Part shown: in pieces, positions 9,364 through 18,549 of the stretch
How the letters are laid out: each line of letters starts with the position of its first letter
Position numbering within the stretch: the stretch's first letter is position 1
Origin: GCA-2711565 sp963664245
Lineage (GTDB): Bacteria > Bacteroidota > Bacteroidia > Bacteroidales > GCA-2711565
NCBI GenBank assembly: GCA_963664245.1
Contig: OY760934.1
Location: 1,674,001 to 1,738,000, forward strand
Reading direction: 5' to 3'
DNA length: 64,000 nt
Translations under genes and position numbers: made by a program
Notes under the pieces: generated by a model
Database searches by the model: none
Told to the model about the DNA's origin: nothing
Seen by the model: only the letters and a program-made list of their open reading frames with translations

Positions 9364-9399
9364 AATCATTCTTCATTTATTTTAGAATGATTAATTTTG
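9364..9399. promoter_or_regulatory. Inverted repeat plus -7-like box upstream of the ACP phosphodiesterase gene
   Basis: A perfect 9-bp inverted repeat (AATCATTCT at 9364-9372, AGAATGATT at 9384-9392) runs into TAATTTTG at 9392-9399, which fits the Bacteroidetes -7 box TAnnTTTG. It lies 11 bp before the start codon of the plus-strand gene, within the divergent gap to iorA. No TTTG -33 box at the usual spacing is seen. Confidence 0.35.
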
Positions 9400-9410
9400 C
9401 CACTTGAAAC

Positions 9411-10001
9411 ATGAACTTTTTAGCACACATCTATTTATCGCCCGAGAACAGCGAAATAATTCTGGGAAACTTTATTGCCGATTCGGTAAAAGGAAAAGCC
9501 ATTGAAAACTATTCTCCGAAAATTAAACAGGGAATTTTACTGCACCGCGAAATTGACAGCTACACCGACCAGCATGCTATTTTTAAACAAAGTAAAAAAC
9601 GCCTGGCTCCAATATACCGGATGTATTCGGGGGTGATTGTTGATATTTTTTACGATCATTTTTTATGTAAACTTTGGGATCAATATTCTGATAAAGATTT
9701 AAAACAATTTGTAGCTTCAAACTACCAAATGCTGGTAAAAAAATATAAGATCCTTCCTCCACGCTCAAAAAAAATACTACCCTACATGATTGCCCAAAAC
9801 TGGCTGGCAAATTATTCCAATCTAAAAGACTTGCGAAGGGTTTTCAAAGGAATGTCCAGGCGAACCCCGAACAGCAGCAGAATGTTGAATGCCGTGGATC
9901 ATCTTGAGCAGGATTATAAATTATACCAGGAAGAATTTCAACAGTTTTTCCCCGAGCTCAAACAGTACGTTAAATCTTTAGAATTGTACAATAATATTTA
10001 G
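9411..10001 (+). CDS. Acyl carrier protein phosphodiesterase family protein (DUF479)
   Basis: Matches the AcpH family, whose E. coli member removes 4-phosphopantetheine from acyl carrier protein. Visible family motifs are MNFLAHIYLS at the N-terminus, LGNFIADSVKG (about 23-33), LLHREIDSYTD (about 48-58) and VDIFYDHFLCKLW (about 77-89), which carry the conserved Asp/His residues of this HD-like fold. It is 196 aa, normal for the family. It is a single gene divergent from iorA. The exact substrate in Bacteroidetes is not established. Confidence 0.85.
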   Translation: MNFLAHIYLSPENSEIILGNFIADSVKGKAIENYSPKIKQGILLHREIDSYTDQHAIFKQSKKRLAPIYRMYSGVIVDIFYDHFLCKLWDQYSDKDLKQFVASNYQMLVKKYKILPPRSKKILPYMIAQNWLANYSNLKDLRRVFKGMSRRTPNSSRMLNAVDHLEQDYKLYQEEFQQFFPELKQYVKSLELYNNI

Positions 10002-10024
10002 AAAAACGTGTTTTTTAGAATAAA

Positions 10025-10056
10025 TTTGGAGGTTTTAACTTTGCCTCGTATTTTTG
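10025..10056 (+). promoter_or_regulatory. Bacteroidetes-type promoter for the cNMP-domain histidine kinase
   Basis: TTTG at 10025-10028, a 20-bp spacer, then TATTTTTG at 10049-10056. This fits the primary-sigma consensus of Bacteroidetes (TTTG-N19-21-TAnnTTTG) exactly. Transcription would start near 10063, giving a very short leader before ATG 10076. Confidence 0.55.
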
Positions 10057-10075
10057 ATTATTCAAATGCACCCTC

Positions 10076-11326
10076 ATGACTAAAACTAAGAAACAAGAAA
10101 TCCTTGAAGAACGAATAGAAATTTTAAAGAACACCAATATTTTCAACGGTTCTGACGAAAAAACACTGATCGACATTGCCAATGCTTTAACCGAAAAACA
10201 GGTTAAAAAAGAAAAAATAATTTTACGAAAAGGCGATGAAGGCAAAGCAATGTTCATCATTGTAAAAGGGAAAGTCAGGGTGCACGACGGGAACCACGTA
10301 CTGAGCCGTCTGGAAGCCGGTTCAGTTTTTGGCGAATATTCGCTGATTGACGAAGAGGTTCGTTCGGCTACAGTTACTGCCGAAACAGATTCGGAATTAC
10401 TCAAACTCTCGCAAGAAAAATTTTACGCTCTGGTTTCTGAAAACCAGGAAATTTTAAAAGGGGTTTTAAAAGTTTTAATTGGCCGCATGCGCGACATGAA
10501 CACCCTGGAAGAAAAACTAGCCAAAAGTTACCTTAAAATACAGGCGCAAAAACAGGAAATCGAAGAACAGCACTCAAACATTCTGGAGCAAAAAGATTTG
10601 ATGGAAGAGCAGAATTACGATCTCTTGAGCCTGAATGATGAAAAAAACCAGTTAATCAGTGTACTGGTTCATGGCCTGAAAAACCCGTTAACCAGCAGCA
10701 TTTGCATTGCCGAAATATTAAAAGAGGAAATAACGGACGAAGACCATCCGCATTTTGAGCATGTAAACACGCTTTACCAATCGCTGGAACGCATGAAAAA
10801 AATGATTAACGAAACGCTCAACCTCAATAAAATTGAATCAAAAACCCTCCATCTTCAGCTAGAATGTATCGAGGTCAGCAAAAGCATCAAAAATGTTGTC
10901 AGCCAATTTGGGTTTCCCATACAGCAAAAAAAACTAAATATCGAACTCGATTTAGTAAAATCAGTGTCGAAACTCAACAGCGTTTATATTTACCAAATCA
11001 TCGATAATTTAATGTCGAACGCGGTAAAGTTTTCCCCGGTTTCGGGAAATATTTTTATTAAACTTGCTCATAATGGTAAAAATATTTTACTGGAAATTAA
11101 AGACGAAGGTCCGGGTATTTCGCCTGATCAAATTAATTGCTTGTTCGATCAGTATGAAAGGCAAACCGATTGGAAAAATGAAAACCCCAATACCGGTTTA
11201 GGGCTGGCTATTGTTAAAAAATACGTGGAAGCCCTAAAAGGCCGCGTTTGGTGCAAAAGCGAAGAAGGCAAAGGCAGCAGCTTTTTTGTTGAACTGCCAC
11301 GGATAGATTGTAAGGATCAGGCATAA
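10076..11326 (+). CDS. Soluble sensor histidine kinase with N-terminal cyclic-nucleotide-binding-like domain
   Basis: Residues about 20-135 form a cNMP-binding-like domain (RKGDEGKAMFIIVKGKVRV, SVFGEYSLIDEEVRSATV). A coiled coil of about 50 residues follows (145-195), then a HisKA domain with phospho-acceptor His199 in HGLKNPLT and a GHKL ATPase domain with N box IIDNLMSNAVKF, G1 DEGPGIS and G2 GLGLAIVKKY. No membrane helix is seen, so it is cytoplasmic. It has no response regulator beside it and its partner is unknown. Whether the sensor domain binds a cyclic nucleotide cannot be told from sequence. Its 3-prime end overlaps the convergent yjbQ-like gene by 10 bp. Confidence 0.9.
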   Translation: MTKTKKQEILEERIEILKNTNIFNGSDEKTLIDIANALTEKQVKKEKIILRKGDEGKAMFIIVKGKVRVHDGNHVLSRLEAGSVFGEYSLIDEEVRSATVTAETDSELLKLSQEKFYALVSENQEILKGVLKVLIGRMRDMNTLEEKLAKSYLKIQAQKQEIEEQHSNILEQKDLMEEQNYDLLSLNDEKNQLISVLVHGLKNPLTSSICIAEILKEEITDEDHPHFEHVNTLYQSLERMKKMINETLNLNKIESKTLHLQLECIEVSKSIKNVVSQFGFPIQQKKLNIELDLVKSVSKLNSVYIYQIIDNLMSNAVKFSPVSGNIFIKLAHNGKNILLEIKDEGPGISPDQINCLFDQYERQTDWKNENPNTGLGLAIVKKYVEALKGRVWCKSEEGKGSSFFVELPRIDCKDQA

Positions 11327-11727
11327 ATTGTTGCCACTATTTTTCGGCTTCCACCGTGATCCCTGAACTCGCATAAATATATTCCCTGCCAGGTTCCCAT
11401 GTTCAGTTTATGATTTGTAATAGGAACACTCACCGCATTCCCTACCAGCGAAGCTTTGATATGAGCCGGCATGTCGTCGCTCCCTTCCATGGTATGAATG
11501 TAATCCAAATCGTTTTCGGGAACCATTTTATTAAAGGTTGTTTCAAAGTCGATACGAACACTCGGATCAGCATTTTCGTTAATGGTTAAAGCCGCTGATG
11601 TGTGTTTAATAAATAATTGAAGAACTCCCTTTTCAGGGAGCTCTCCAATTAAATTTAAAACCTTAGACGTAATTAAATGATAGCCCCTTTGATACGGGGG
11701 CAATGAGAATTCGATTTGTTTAATCAT
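11317..11727 (-). CDS. yjbQ: YjbQ family protein (UPF0047)
   Basis: Small trimeric beta-barrel protein, 136 aa. Family motifs are LQLFIKHTSAALTINENADPS and LNMGTWQGIYLCEFRDHGG near the C-terminus. E. coli YjbQ has thiamine-phosphate-synthase side activity, but the true role is unresolved. Its start codon overlaps the end of the citrate synthase gene by 8 bp, so it is likely cotranscribed and translationally coupled with gltA. Confidence 0.9.
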   Translation of the reverse strand: MIKQIEFSLPPYQRGYHLITSKVLNLIGELPEKGVLQLFIKHTSAALTINENADPSVRIDFETTFNKMVPENDLDYIHTMEGSDDMPAHIKASLVGNAVSVPITNHKLNMGTWQGIYLCEFRDHGGSRKIVATIYA

Positions 11728-13054
11728 TTTCTTTCAGTTTATCTCCCTTACTATCAATGCCTGCTATAGATTCCAGCATATCGGTTGTTAAGGATTTCGG
11801 GCGTTCGAGCGGATAGCCCAAAGCGCGGTCCCAAATCAGGTTTGCACAAATACCAATGGCGCGTCCAATCCCAAACAAAACCGTGTAAAAATCATATTCC
11901 TGAACGCCGTAATGCCATTGAATAACCCCCGATTGTGCATCAACATTGGGCCACGGGTTCTTAGCTTTACCATGTTCTTGCAAAATTGGAGGAACCACTT
12001 TGTAAAGCATATCCACGTATTTAAAAATCGGATCATCCGTGATATGTTTTAAACTGAACTCACGCTGCAATAAATAGCGGGGGTCTGTTTTACGCAAAAC
12101 AGCATGCCCAAAACCCGGAATAATTTGCCCTCCGTTGAGGGTTTCCCAAACAAATTGCTGAATTTCAGCTTCAGTAGGATCAGCACCACCCATTTTATCC
12201 ATCATCTCGTGCAGCCACTGCAACACTCCCTGGCTGGCCAATCCGTGTAAAGGCCCCGCTAAACCATTTATCATTGCCGAAATTGCAAGGTAAACATCAG
12301 AAAGCGAACTCCCCACCAAATGTCCGGTATGGGCACTTACGTTTCCTGCTTCATGATCGCTGTGGATAATAAAGTGCATCCGCATTACATCATCGTAGGG
12401 TTTTTGCTTTCCCATCATAAAAGCAAAATTTCCGCCATAATCAAGATTGGGGTTGGATTGAATACGTGCACCATCTCGGTATAATTTCGCGTAAGTATAG
12501 GTAGCTATCTCAGGCAATTTAGCCAACAGATTCAGGGAATCTTCATAAGTGGTATCCCAATAATCTTCTTTTTTCAATCCAGCCGCATACTTTTTATTAA
12601 AAAACGATTCACGGTGCATCGAAAGAATTGCCGTTGAGAAAATTGTCATCGGGTGGCTACAACACGGAAAAGCATCAATCAATTCATAAATATAACGGGG
12701 CAATATCCTGCGTTTACTGAACTCGTCCACCACATCCCCAATTTCATTCTCCGAGGGAATATCACCCGTAAGCAATAAATAGAACAAGCCTTCAACATAG
12801 GGCATCTCAGCTCCTTTGGGCTTGGGGAGTTTTTCAAAAACATCTTTTAATGTATATCCCCGGTACCGGATTCCTTCTTCCGGATCGAGGTAAGATATAT
12901 CCGTGACCAGGCTTTTCAGCCCTCTCATTCCGCCAAGAATTTGGGAGATTGTAACCTTGTCAACAACCACGTCTCCGTACTCACTATTTAAGCGTTCGGT
13001 TCTTGGTCTCCATTCTTGTATCTTATCGTATAATTTTTCTTTTAAACCAGCCAT
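11720..13054 (-). CDS. gltA: Citrate synthase, mitochondrial/eukaryotic type
   Basis: Condenses oxaloacetate and acetyl-CoA to citrate. The motifs follow the eukaryotic type I enzyme: HSDHEAGNVSAHT (231-243), GLAGPLHGLA with catalytic His270, PGFGHAVLRKTDPR with His317, and VDAQSGV with Asp372. The 444 aa length suits the dimeric eukaryotic-type form found in several Bacteroidetes. It lies 38 bp after icd and directly before yjbQ on the same strand, a TCA-cycle operon without aconitase in this window. Confidence 0.95.
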   Translation of the reverse strand: MAGLKEKLYDKIQEWRPRTERLNSEYGDVVVDKVTISQILGGMRGLKSLVTDISYLDPEEGIRYRGYTLKDVFEKLPKPKGAEMPYVEGLFYLLLTGDIPSENEIGDVVDEFSKRRILPRYIYELIDAFPCCSHPMTIFSTAILSMHRESFFNKKYAAGLKKEDYWDTTYEDSLNLLAKLPEIATYTYAKLYRDGARIQSNPNLDYGGNFAFMMGKQKPYDDVMRMHFIIHSDHEAGNVSAHTGHLVGSSLSDVYLAISAMINGLAGPLHGLASQGVLQWLHEMMDKMGGADPTEAEIQQFVWETLNGGQIIPGFGHAVLRKTDPRYLLQREFSLKHITDDPIFKYVDMLYKVVPPILQEHGKAKNPWPNVDAQSGVIQWHYGVQEYDFYTVLFGIGRAIGICANLIWDRALGYPLERPKSLTTDMLESIAGIDSKGDKLKEND

Positions 13055-13092
13055 ATTAAGTATCTTAATTGTACATAAATTTAATAAAATCT

Positions 13093-14460
13093 CTAAAGGT
13101 TTTCAATGATCGCATCGCCAAATTCTGAACATTTCAGCAAGGTAGCATCTTCCATCATGCGGTGATAATCGTAGGTAACCTTTTTTTGTGCGATGGTTTT
13201 CACCAAAGCATCCCAAATTAAATCGTGAACCTCATTCCAGCCCATGTATTTAAACATCATGGAACCGGATAAAATTACCGAACCGGGATTTACCTTGTCC
13301 AGGCCGGCATATTTTGGAGCCGTTCCGTGCGTAGCTTCAAAAATTGCGTGGCCGGTAACATAATTGATGTTGGCCCCGGGGGCAATTCCTATACCTCCAA
13401 CCTGTGCAGCCAAAGCATCCGACAAATAATCGCCATTGAGGTTCATGGTAGCAATTACATCAAACTCGTTGGCACGGGTCAGCACCTGCTGAAGCGTAAT
13501 ATCAGCAATGGCATCTTTTATCATCAATTTATTTTTCCATTGCCCGTTTCCGTGTGTTGGCATCAGTTTGAGCGCAATTTCCACCTCCTCACGTTTTTCT
13601 TTCTGCTGATCCGTGGTCATCATATGATAGCCCGGATCAATCATTTTAGCATTCTCCTCTACGCCTAACCCAGGGTCAGCATCTTTGTTTGAAATAATCC
13701 AGCTTTCGCGTTCGGTAACAACTTCATCACGGAACTCCTCAACAGCAATTGCATATCCCCAATTTTTAAAAGCTCCTTCGGTAAATTTCATAATGTTTCC
13801 TTTATGAACCAGGGTTAGCGATTTACGGTTTTCTTTCAGGGCATATTCAATGGCAGCTTTGGCCAAGCGGTAAGAACCTTCTTTTGAAATCGGTTTTACA
13901 CCCAAGCCGCTGGTTTTTGGGAAACGGATTTTTTTCACCTTCATTTCTTCTTCCAGAAAACGGATTACTTTTTTTACTTCCGGCGTTCCTTCGGCCCATT
14001 CAATACCAACATAAATATCTTCCGTATTTTCCCGAAAGATCACCATGTCAACGAATTCGGGTTTTCGAACCGGGGACGGTACACCTGTGATATATTTAAC
14101 AGGACGAAGACACACATAAAGGTCAAGTTTTTGCCTCAACGCAACATTTAAAGAGGTAATTCCACCCCCTACCGGAGTGGTTAACGGTCCCTTAATTCCA
14201 ACCAAATATTCCTTAAACGCATCCAGGGTTTCCTGAGGCAACCACTCCCCTGTTTTATTAAAAGCGTTCTCTCCGGCCAAAACTTCTTTCCAGTAAACTT
14301 TACGTTTTCCGTCGTAAGCTTTTTGAACCGCAGCATTAAAAACCCTTACAGAAGCAGCCCAAATATCAGAGCCGGTTCCATCGCCTTCAATAAAAGGAAG
14401 GATGACGTGATCGGGTACGTTTAATTTTCCATTCTGAATTGTAATCTTTTCTCCATTCAT
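13093..14460 (-). CDS. icd: Isocitrate dehydrogenase (probably NADP-dependent)
   Basis: Oxidative decarboxylation of isocitrate to 2-oxoglutarate. Motifs: N-terminal IPFIEGDGTGSDIW-like segment (residues 22-34), isocitrate-binding loop SLNVALRQKLDLYVCLRPVKY with the Ser, Asn and Arg residues of the family, IFRENTEDIYVGIEW, and C-terminal ANINYVTGHAIFEATHGTAPKYAG. It is 455 aa. It is the first gene of icd-gltA-yjbQ. Cofactor preference is inferred from overall similarity only. Confidence 0.93.
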   Translation of the reverse strand: MNGEKITIQNGKLNVPDHVILPFIEGDGTGSDIWAASVRVFNAAVQKAYDGKRKVYWKEVLAGENAFNKTGEWLPQETLDAFKEYLVGIKGPLTTPVGGGITSLNVALRQKLDLYVCLRPVKYITGVPSPVRKPEFVDMVIFRENTEDIYVGIEWAEGTPEVKKVIRFLEEEMKVKKIRFPKTSGLGVKPISKEGSYRLAKAAIEYALKENRKSLTLVHKGNIMKFTEGAFKNWGYAIAVEEFRDEVVTERESWIISNKDADPGLGVEENAKMIDPGYHMMTTDQQKEKREEVEIALKLMPTHGNGQWKNKLMIKDAIADITLQQVLTRANEFDVIATMNLNGDYLSDALAAQVGGIGIAPGANINYVTGHAIFEATHGTAPKYAGLDKVNPGSVILSGSMMFKYMGWNEVHDLIWDALVKTIAQKKVTYDYHRMMEDATLLKCSEFGDAIIENL

Positions 14461-14860
14461 CTTAGTGTTTTTATATAGTATTATTTAGATAAGTAGTGTA
14501 CTTATTTGAGGGAAAATGACTTGTTATAAATTTACAAATAATATTTGAATCACAAAAGTAATTTATATCAATTCTACATAATTTTAAGAACGTATTTAAA
14601 TTAAGAACATCAGCAATAATTAAACACTAAAAATCAAATACTTAAAAAACAGAAAAACAACTTTTTATCATAATCTTTATTGTTATTTATGTAGCAATAA
14701 ATTAGAGTTCAAGTATAGCTAAACCGGGAAAAAACAAGAATTATCTTCTGAATTCACCGATTGATTTCTGTAATCACCGATTTTTGGGGGAACTAACCGA
14801 TAAATAATTTTATTTAAAACCTACATCAAATATATTTGTATAAAACTTAAAGTTTATACT
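14461..14860. promoter_or_regulatory. Divergent promoter region between icd and the pspC-like gene
   Basis: 400 bp of AT-rich DNA without an ORF. For the minus strand, CAAAAGTA at 14553-14560 reads as the -7 box TACTTTTG for icd. For the plus strand, TATATTTG at 14831-14838 fits the -7 consensus 23 bp before the pspC-like start codon, with only a weak TTTA at the -33 position. Nothing else is recognised. Confidence 0.4.
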
Positions 14861-15310
14861 ATGGAATCATATCACAGAGGATTATACAGAAGTTCTAACC
14901 AGGCTATAATCGGCGGAGTTGCAGCCGGAATCGCCGAAAACCTCAGGACAGATCCAACCCTGGTTAGAATCATTTTTGCCATTGTAGCTTTATTTGGCGG
15001 CGGCGGACTGTTAATCTACATTATTTTATGGATCGCCCTACCGGCATACGAAACCCATCACGATGATTATTCAAAAGATTCATTTATGAATGACAACAAT
15101 AACTTTAACAAACCTGAGAATTCTGAATTCAGGAAACACGATTCAGGTCAGGGAGGATTAATTGCCGGATTAATAATGATCTCTATCGGATTAATATTTT
15201 TGGCCGATCGGTTTCTGCCACACGTACATTTTCACGACCTATGGCCCATTGCATTACTTGTTGTAGGAGCCGTTTTAATTAAATCTGCATATACAAAACC
15301 AAAACAGTAA
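14861..15310 (+). CDS. PspC domain membrane protein with extra C-terminal membrane helices
   Basis: Envelope-stress type protein. Residues 5-65 are a PspC domain (GLYRSSNQAIIGGVAAGIAE, then a hydrophobic helix ending LWIALP). A polar linker (66-100) is followed by two short helices with a D-LWPIALLVVGAVLI motif, like the membrane part of LiaF/DUF5668 proteins. It is 149 aa and located in the inner membrane. The next gene starts 4 bp later, so the two form an operon and probably act together in envelope-stress sensing. The exact role is unknown. Confidence 0.88.
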   Translation: MESYHRGLYRSSNQAIIGGVAAGIAENLRTDPTLVRIIFAIVALFGGGGLLIYIILWIALPAYETHHDDYSKDSFMNDNNNFNKPENSEFRKHDSGQGGLIAGLIMISIGLIFLADRFLPHVHFHDLWPIALLVVGAVLIKSAYTKPKQ

Positions 15311-15313
15311 GCC

Positions 15314-16258
15314 ATGAAACAGAAAAATTTATTTTGGGGAGGAATTCTTGTAACCCTGGGTGTACTTTTTATATTAAAAAACCTTGAAATTGTATATTTT
15401 AACTGGTGGTCTATTCTGAGTTTATGGCCTGTACTTTTGGTTTTGCTCGGCGTGATAATGTTGCCCATTAAAAACTCAATTAAAACATTTTTAACCATTA
15501 TTATTTTAGGTACAACAATAGCCTTGATTTTTACCCGCACCGACTACTACGACCGGAATTACCGTTGGTATTGGCACTACGGAGACCGCTGGGATGAATG
15601 GGATTCTAACGATAAAGATTATAACGACGAAGAACAAAACGATAATTATTTTTACGAACCTTTTGAAGCAGGGATTAAAGAAGCAACCCTGAATATTGAT
15701 GCGGCATCCGGGGAGTTTATCATTGAAGATGCGAGTACTCATTTATTAGAGTTCGACCAAAAAGGAAATGTTGGCCCATACATTTTTTCAACCAACAAAA
15801 ACGGCAACCATCAAAATTTGACCATCAACATTGAAAAAAGAAGGTATTTCAAAAGGAAAAAAGTAAGAAACTCGGTTAAACTTAAACTTAATGAAGAACC
15901 TGTTTGGAACTTTAACGTAAATACCGGGGCGGCCTCTATTGACCTGGATTTAACTCGGTTCAAAACCAAAACCATAGATATTGACGACGGAGCCTCTGAG
16001 GTTAATATAAAACTAGGATCAAAATACAACAGAACGAGCGTAAACATTGATTCGGGCGTATCGTCTATTGAAATCCGGGTTCCGAAAGAATCGGGTTGTG
16101 AAATTGACACAGACACTTTTTTGTCATCAAAAAGTTTTAAAGGATTTTCAAAAGTACGGGGCGGCTTGTACCAAACAGAGAATTTCGGTTCGGCAGAAAA
16201 TAAAATTTACATCAACATCGACGTTGCCATTAGCAGTTTAGAAGTTATCAGATACTAG
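15314..16258 (+). CDS. LiaF-like membrane protein with C-terminal toast-rack-type domain
   Basis: Four hydrophobic helices at the N-terminus (about 8-85), including NWWSILSLWPVLLVLLGVIML, the LiaF/DUF5668 signature. A strongly acidic and aromatic stretch (about 92-118) follows, then a repetitive beta-rich domain (about 120-314) with strands spaced like NIDAASGEFIIED, DIDDGASEVNIKLG and NIDSGVSSIEIRVP. It is likely anchored in the inner membrane, and the side of the beta domain is not certain. It is in an operon with the PspC protein and ends before a terminator. Family knowledge points to envelope stress; the ligand is unknown. Confidence 0.85.
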   Translation: MKQKNLFWGGILVTLGVLFILKNLEIVYFNWWSILSLWPVLLVLLGVIMLPIKNSIKTFLTIIILGTTIALIFTRTDYYDRNYRWYWHYGDRWDEWDSNDKDYNDEEQNDNYFYEPFEAGIKEATLNIDAASGEFIIEDASTHLLEFDQKGNVGPYIFSTNKNGNHQNLTINIEKRRYFKRKKVRNSVKLKLNEEPVWNFNVNTGAASIDLDLTRFKTKTIDIDDGASEVNIKLGSKYNRTSVNIDSGVSSIEIRVPKESGCEIDTDTFLSSKSFKGFSKVRGGLYQTENFGSAENKIYINIDVAISSLEVIRY

Positions 16259-16314
16259 TTTTTTTATGTTAAACAGATTGTCAATCCCCGTGCTGAAGGA
16301 TTGAACAGGTAATT

Positions 16315-16346
16315 AAAAACATCTGCCGGTTGGTGGGTGTTTTTTT
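16315..16346 (+). terminator. Terminator of the PspC/LiaF-like operon
   Basis: A 10-bp stem AACATCTGCC / GGTGGGTGTT (with G-T pairs) around a GGTT loop is followed by six or more T. It touches the stop codon of the convergent response-regulator gene. Confidence 0.7.
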
Positions 16347-17052
16347 ATTCTTCAACCTCCAGTTTAAAACCTGTTCCGTGCACGTTCGTAATTTGAATTT
16401 TAGGATCGTCTTTCAGGTATTTCCGAAGTTTCGCAATAAAGACATCCATGCTGCGCCCGATAAAATAATCATTTTCGCCCCAAATGGTTTTCAGGGCAAC
16501 TTCGCGGGCAAGCAATTTATTTTTATGGATACATAACAAACGTAACAAACCGGCTTCTTTACGGGTAAGGTTTTGCTCGCCCTTTTCAGATTTCAGCAAC
16601 ATGTTATCATAATCAAAAGAAAACGAACCAATTTCAAAAATATTTGCCATTTCTTCGGGTTCTCCCTCGGGCGAAACCATTGAGCGTTTTAAAATCGCCT
16701 TGATCCTGAGGCTTAATTCCTCGGTGCTAAAAGGTTTGGTAATATAATCGTCACAGCCAATCTGAAAACCTTTTATTTTATCTTCCTTCAAAGATTTAGC
16801 GGTTAAAAAAATAATCGGAATTTTTTGATCCAGCAAACGAACTTCTTCGGCCAGGGTGAAGCCGTCTTTTTTGGGCATCATCACATCAAAAATACAAAGT
16901 TCAAAGGCCCTACGCTTAAACATTTTCAAGCCTTCCTCCCCATCTTTGGCCCGGGTAATTTCATAATCCAGCATTTCCAGGTAATCTTGTAAAACAAGGC
17001 TCAGATTAGGGTCGTCTTCAACCAGAAGTATACGTATTTTAGATTTCATCAC
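16345..17052 (-). CDS. rprY: OmpR/PhoB-family response regulator (RprY-like)
   Basis: DNA-binding response regulator, 235 aa. The receiver domain (1-125) keeps the acidic pair in VEDD, the phospho-acceptor Asp in FDVMMPKKDG, the Thr in FLTAKS and the Lys in TKPF. The winged-helix output domain (about 135-232) has LTRKEAGLLRLLCIHKNKLL and VFIAKLRKYLKDDPKI. Its start overlaps the end of the histidine kinase gene by 14 bp, so the two are coupled. The pair resembles RprX/RprY of Bacteroides; the symbol is by similarity only. Confidence 0.92.
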   Translation of the reverse strand: MMKSKIRILLVEDDPNLSLVLQDYLEMLDYEITRAKDGEEGLKMFKRRAFELCIFDVMMPKKDGFTLAEEVRLLDQKIPIIFLTAKSLKEDKIKGFQIGCDDYITKPFSTEELSLRIKAILKRSMVSPEGEPEEMANIFEIGSFSFDYDNMLLKSEKGEQNLTRKEAGLLRLLCIHKNKLLAREVALKTIWGENDYFIGRSMDVFIAKLRKYLKDDPKIQITNVHGTGFKLEVEE

Positions 17053-18343
17053 TTTTAGAATTTAAGTTAGCTTTAAACGGAAGAAAAATCTCAAAACGGC
17101 TTCCTTTTCCCAGTTCAGAGTGCAAAGTAATAGCACCACCATGGGCTTCAGCCATTTTTTTGGTGTAGTACAGCCCAATTCCGAAACCTTTTACATCATG
17201 GATGTTCCCAGTAGGAACCCGATACAATTTTTTAAAAATTTGTTTTTGGTGTTCAGAACTGATTCCAATCCCATTGTCTTCAACAATTATTTTTATTCCA
17301 TCTTTAACATTTTTTGTGCTCAAAACAATTTTAGGCACTTCGCGCGAATATTTTTTTGCATTGTCCAGCAAATTTGAAATCAGGTTTATCACATGCACCC
17401 GGTCTGCCACAATCACCGACTTTTCAGCATCAAGCTTCAACGTCAGGGTTCCTTTAAGTTCTTTCAAACTCAAAACAAAATGATCGCGTAATTTATTAAT
17501 CACCTTGTGCACATCCATTTCTTTCGGTTTAATTTTCATGTCGCCTTTATCCAGAACCGAAATTTGGAGCACTTGTTCTACCTGGTTCTTTAAACGGGCA
17601 TTTTCATCAAAAATAATATGTGCGTATTTACGGGTTTTATCGGGCGATTCATAAACATTAGGGCGCAACAGCATTTCACTGGCCAGTGAAATGGTTGAAA
17701 TAGGCGTTTTAAACTCATGTGTCATGTTATTGACAAAATCGGTTTTCATTTCCGATAATTTTTTTTGGCGCATCAGGGTTGAAACCGTAAAATAAAAACT
17801 AAATACCACCACAATCAGAAAAAGAGCCGATAAGGAAAGCCAGCCAGCCATTTGAAGCAATAATTTACTTTTTTGATTGGGGAAATAAATGCTTAAATAA
17901 TAATCGCCGGGTTTGTAAACACAATCTAAAGAAACCTGGTGAGAAGAATTTATTAGTTCTTTTCTATTATCGGCATAAGCCCCCATTTTAAAGTGAGCGC
18001 TTTGCTTATTATACACTCCATAAACATAATCCCGGTTTATCTGAAAACATTTAATTTCTTTTTTAAGCAATTTTTGCAACGTATTGGCATCAACAACATC
18101 ATCAATGGTTTTCAAATCCATTATACAATTGCAGCCTTTTACTTTCATGCGCTGCATAGTTGAATCGTTATGTATTTCAAGCAATTGGTTAACCACGCTC
18201 TTCATGGCAATCATAATGGCATTATTAAACTGCTCTTCCTTAAAATTAACGGCCTTCTTTACCCAGTAAAGTTGGGTAAATACAACTCCTACTAACGAAA
18301 AGGAAGCAATAATAATGAGTAATTTATAATGATTTTTTTTCAT
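17039..18343 (-). CDS. rprX: Membrane sensor histidine kinase (RprX-like)
   Basis: Two membrane helices (about 7-27 and 165-187) border a periplasmic sensor domain of about 135 residues. It is followed directly by a HisKA domain with the phospho-acceptor in MTHEFKTPIST (His about 213) and a GHKL ATPase domain with LISNLLDNAKKYS, VEDNGIGIS and GFGIGLYYTKKM. It is 434 aa and no HAMP domain is evident. It is coupled to the response regulator downstream. CAAAGATA at 18405-18412 could be the reverse-strand -7 box. The signal is unknown. Confidence 0.92.
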   Translation of the reverse strand: MKKNHYKLLIIIASFSLVGVVFTQLYWVKKAVNFKEEQFNNAIMIAMKSVVNQLLEIHNDSTMQRMKVKGCNCIMDLKTIDDVVDANTLQKLLKKEIKCFQINRDYVYGVYNKQSAHFKMGAYADNRKELINSSHQVSLDCVYKPGDYYLSIYFPNQKSKLLLQMAGWLSLSALFLIVVVFSFYFTVSTLMRQKKLSEMKTDFVNNMTHEFKTPISTISLASEMLLRPNVYESPDKTRKYAHIIFDENARLKNQVEQVLQISVLDKGDMKIKPKEMDVHKVINKLRDHFVLSLKELKGTLTLKLDAEKSVIVADRVHVINLISNLLDNAKKYSREVPKIVLSTKNVKDGIKIIVEDNGIGISSEHQKQIFKKLYRVPTGNIHDVKGFGIGLYYTKKMAEAHGGAITLHSELGKGSRFEIFLPFKANLNSKSDEI

Positions 18344-18499
18344 TCGGATTAATTCAAAGACTAAAAATACGAAGTTTATAGAAGTCTCAAGTTATTCGCT
18401 TTTACAAAGATAGAATATTTGCAAACGGCTGGTTTTTGAATTAACAAATCATTAACAGTATTTAACAGCCATTTAACAAGCATTAGGGATAACATGCTG

Positions 18500-18507
18500 T
18501 AGATTTG
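18500..18507 (+). promoter_or_regulatory. -7 promoter box for the Lys/Cys-rich secreted protein
   Basis: TAGATTTG fits TAnnTTTG. It lies 43 bp before the preferred start codon at 18550. No -33 TTTG is found at 19-21 bp. Confidence 0.35.
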
Positions 18508-18549
18508 CTTCAAACAAAAATAATAACAAATTCAAAAAAATTTAAACAC

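Noticed and set aside
10015..10404. 129-codon frame opposite the start of the cNMP-domain kinase
   Set aside because: The plus strand has a full domain match and a consensus promoter; the antisense product is Ser/Phe-rich without family features.
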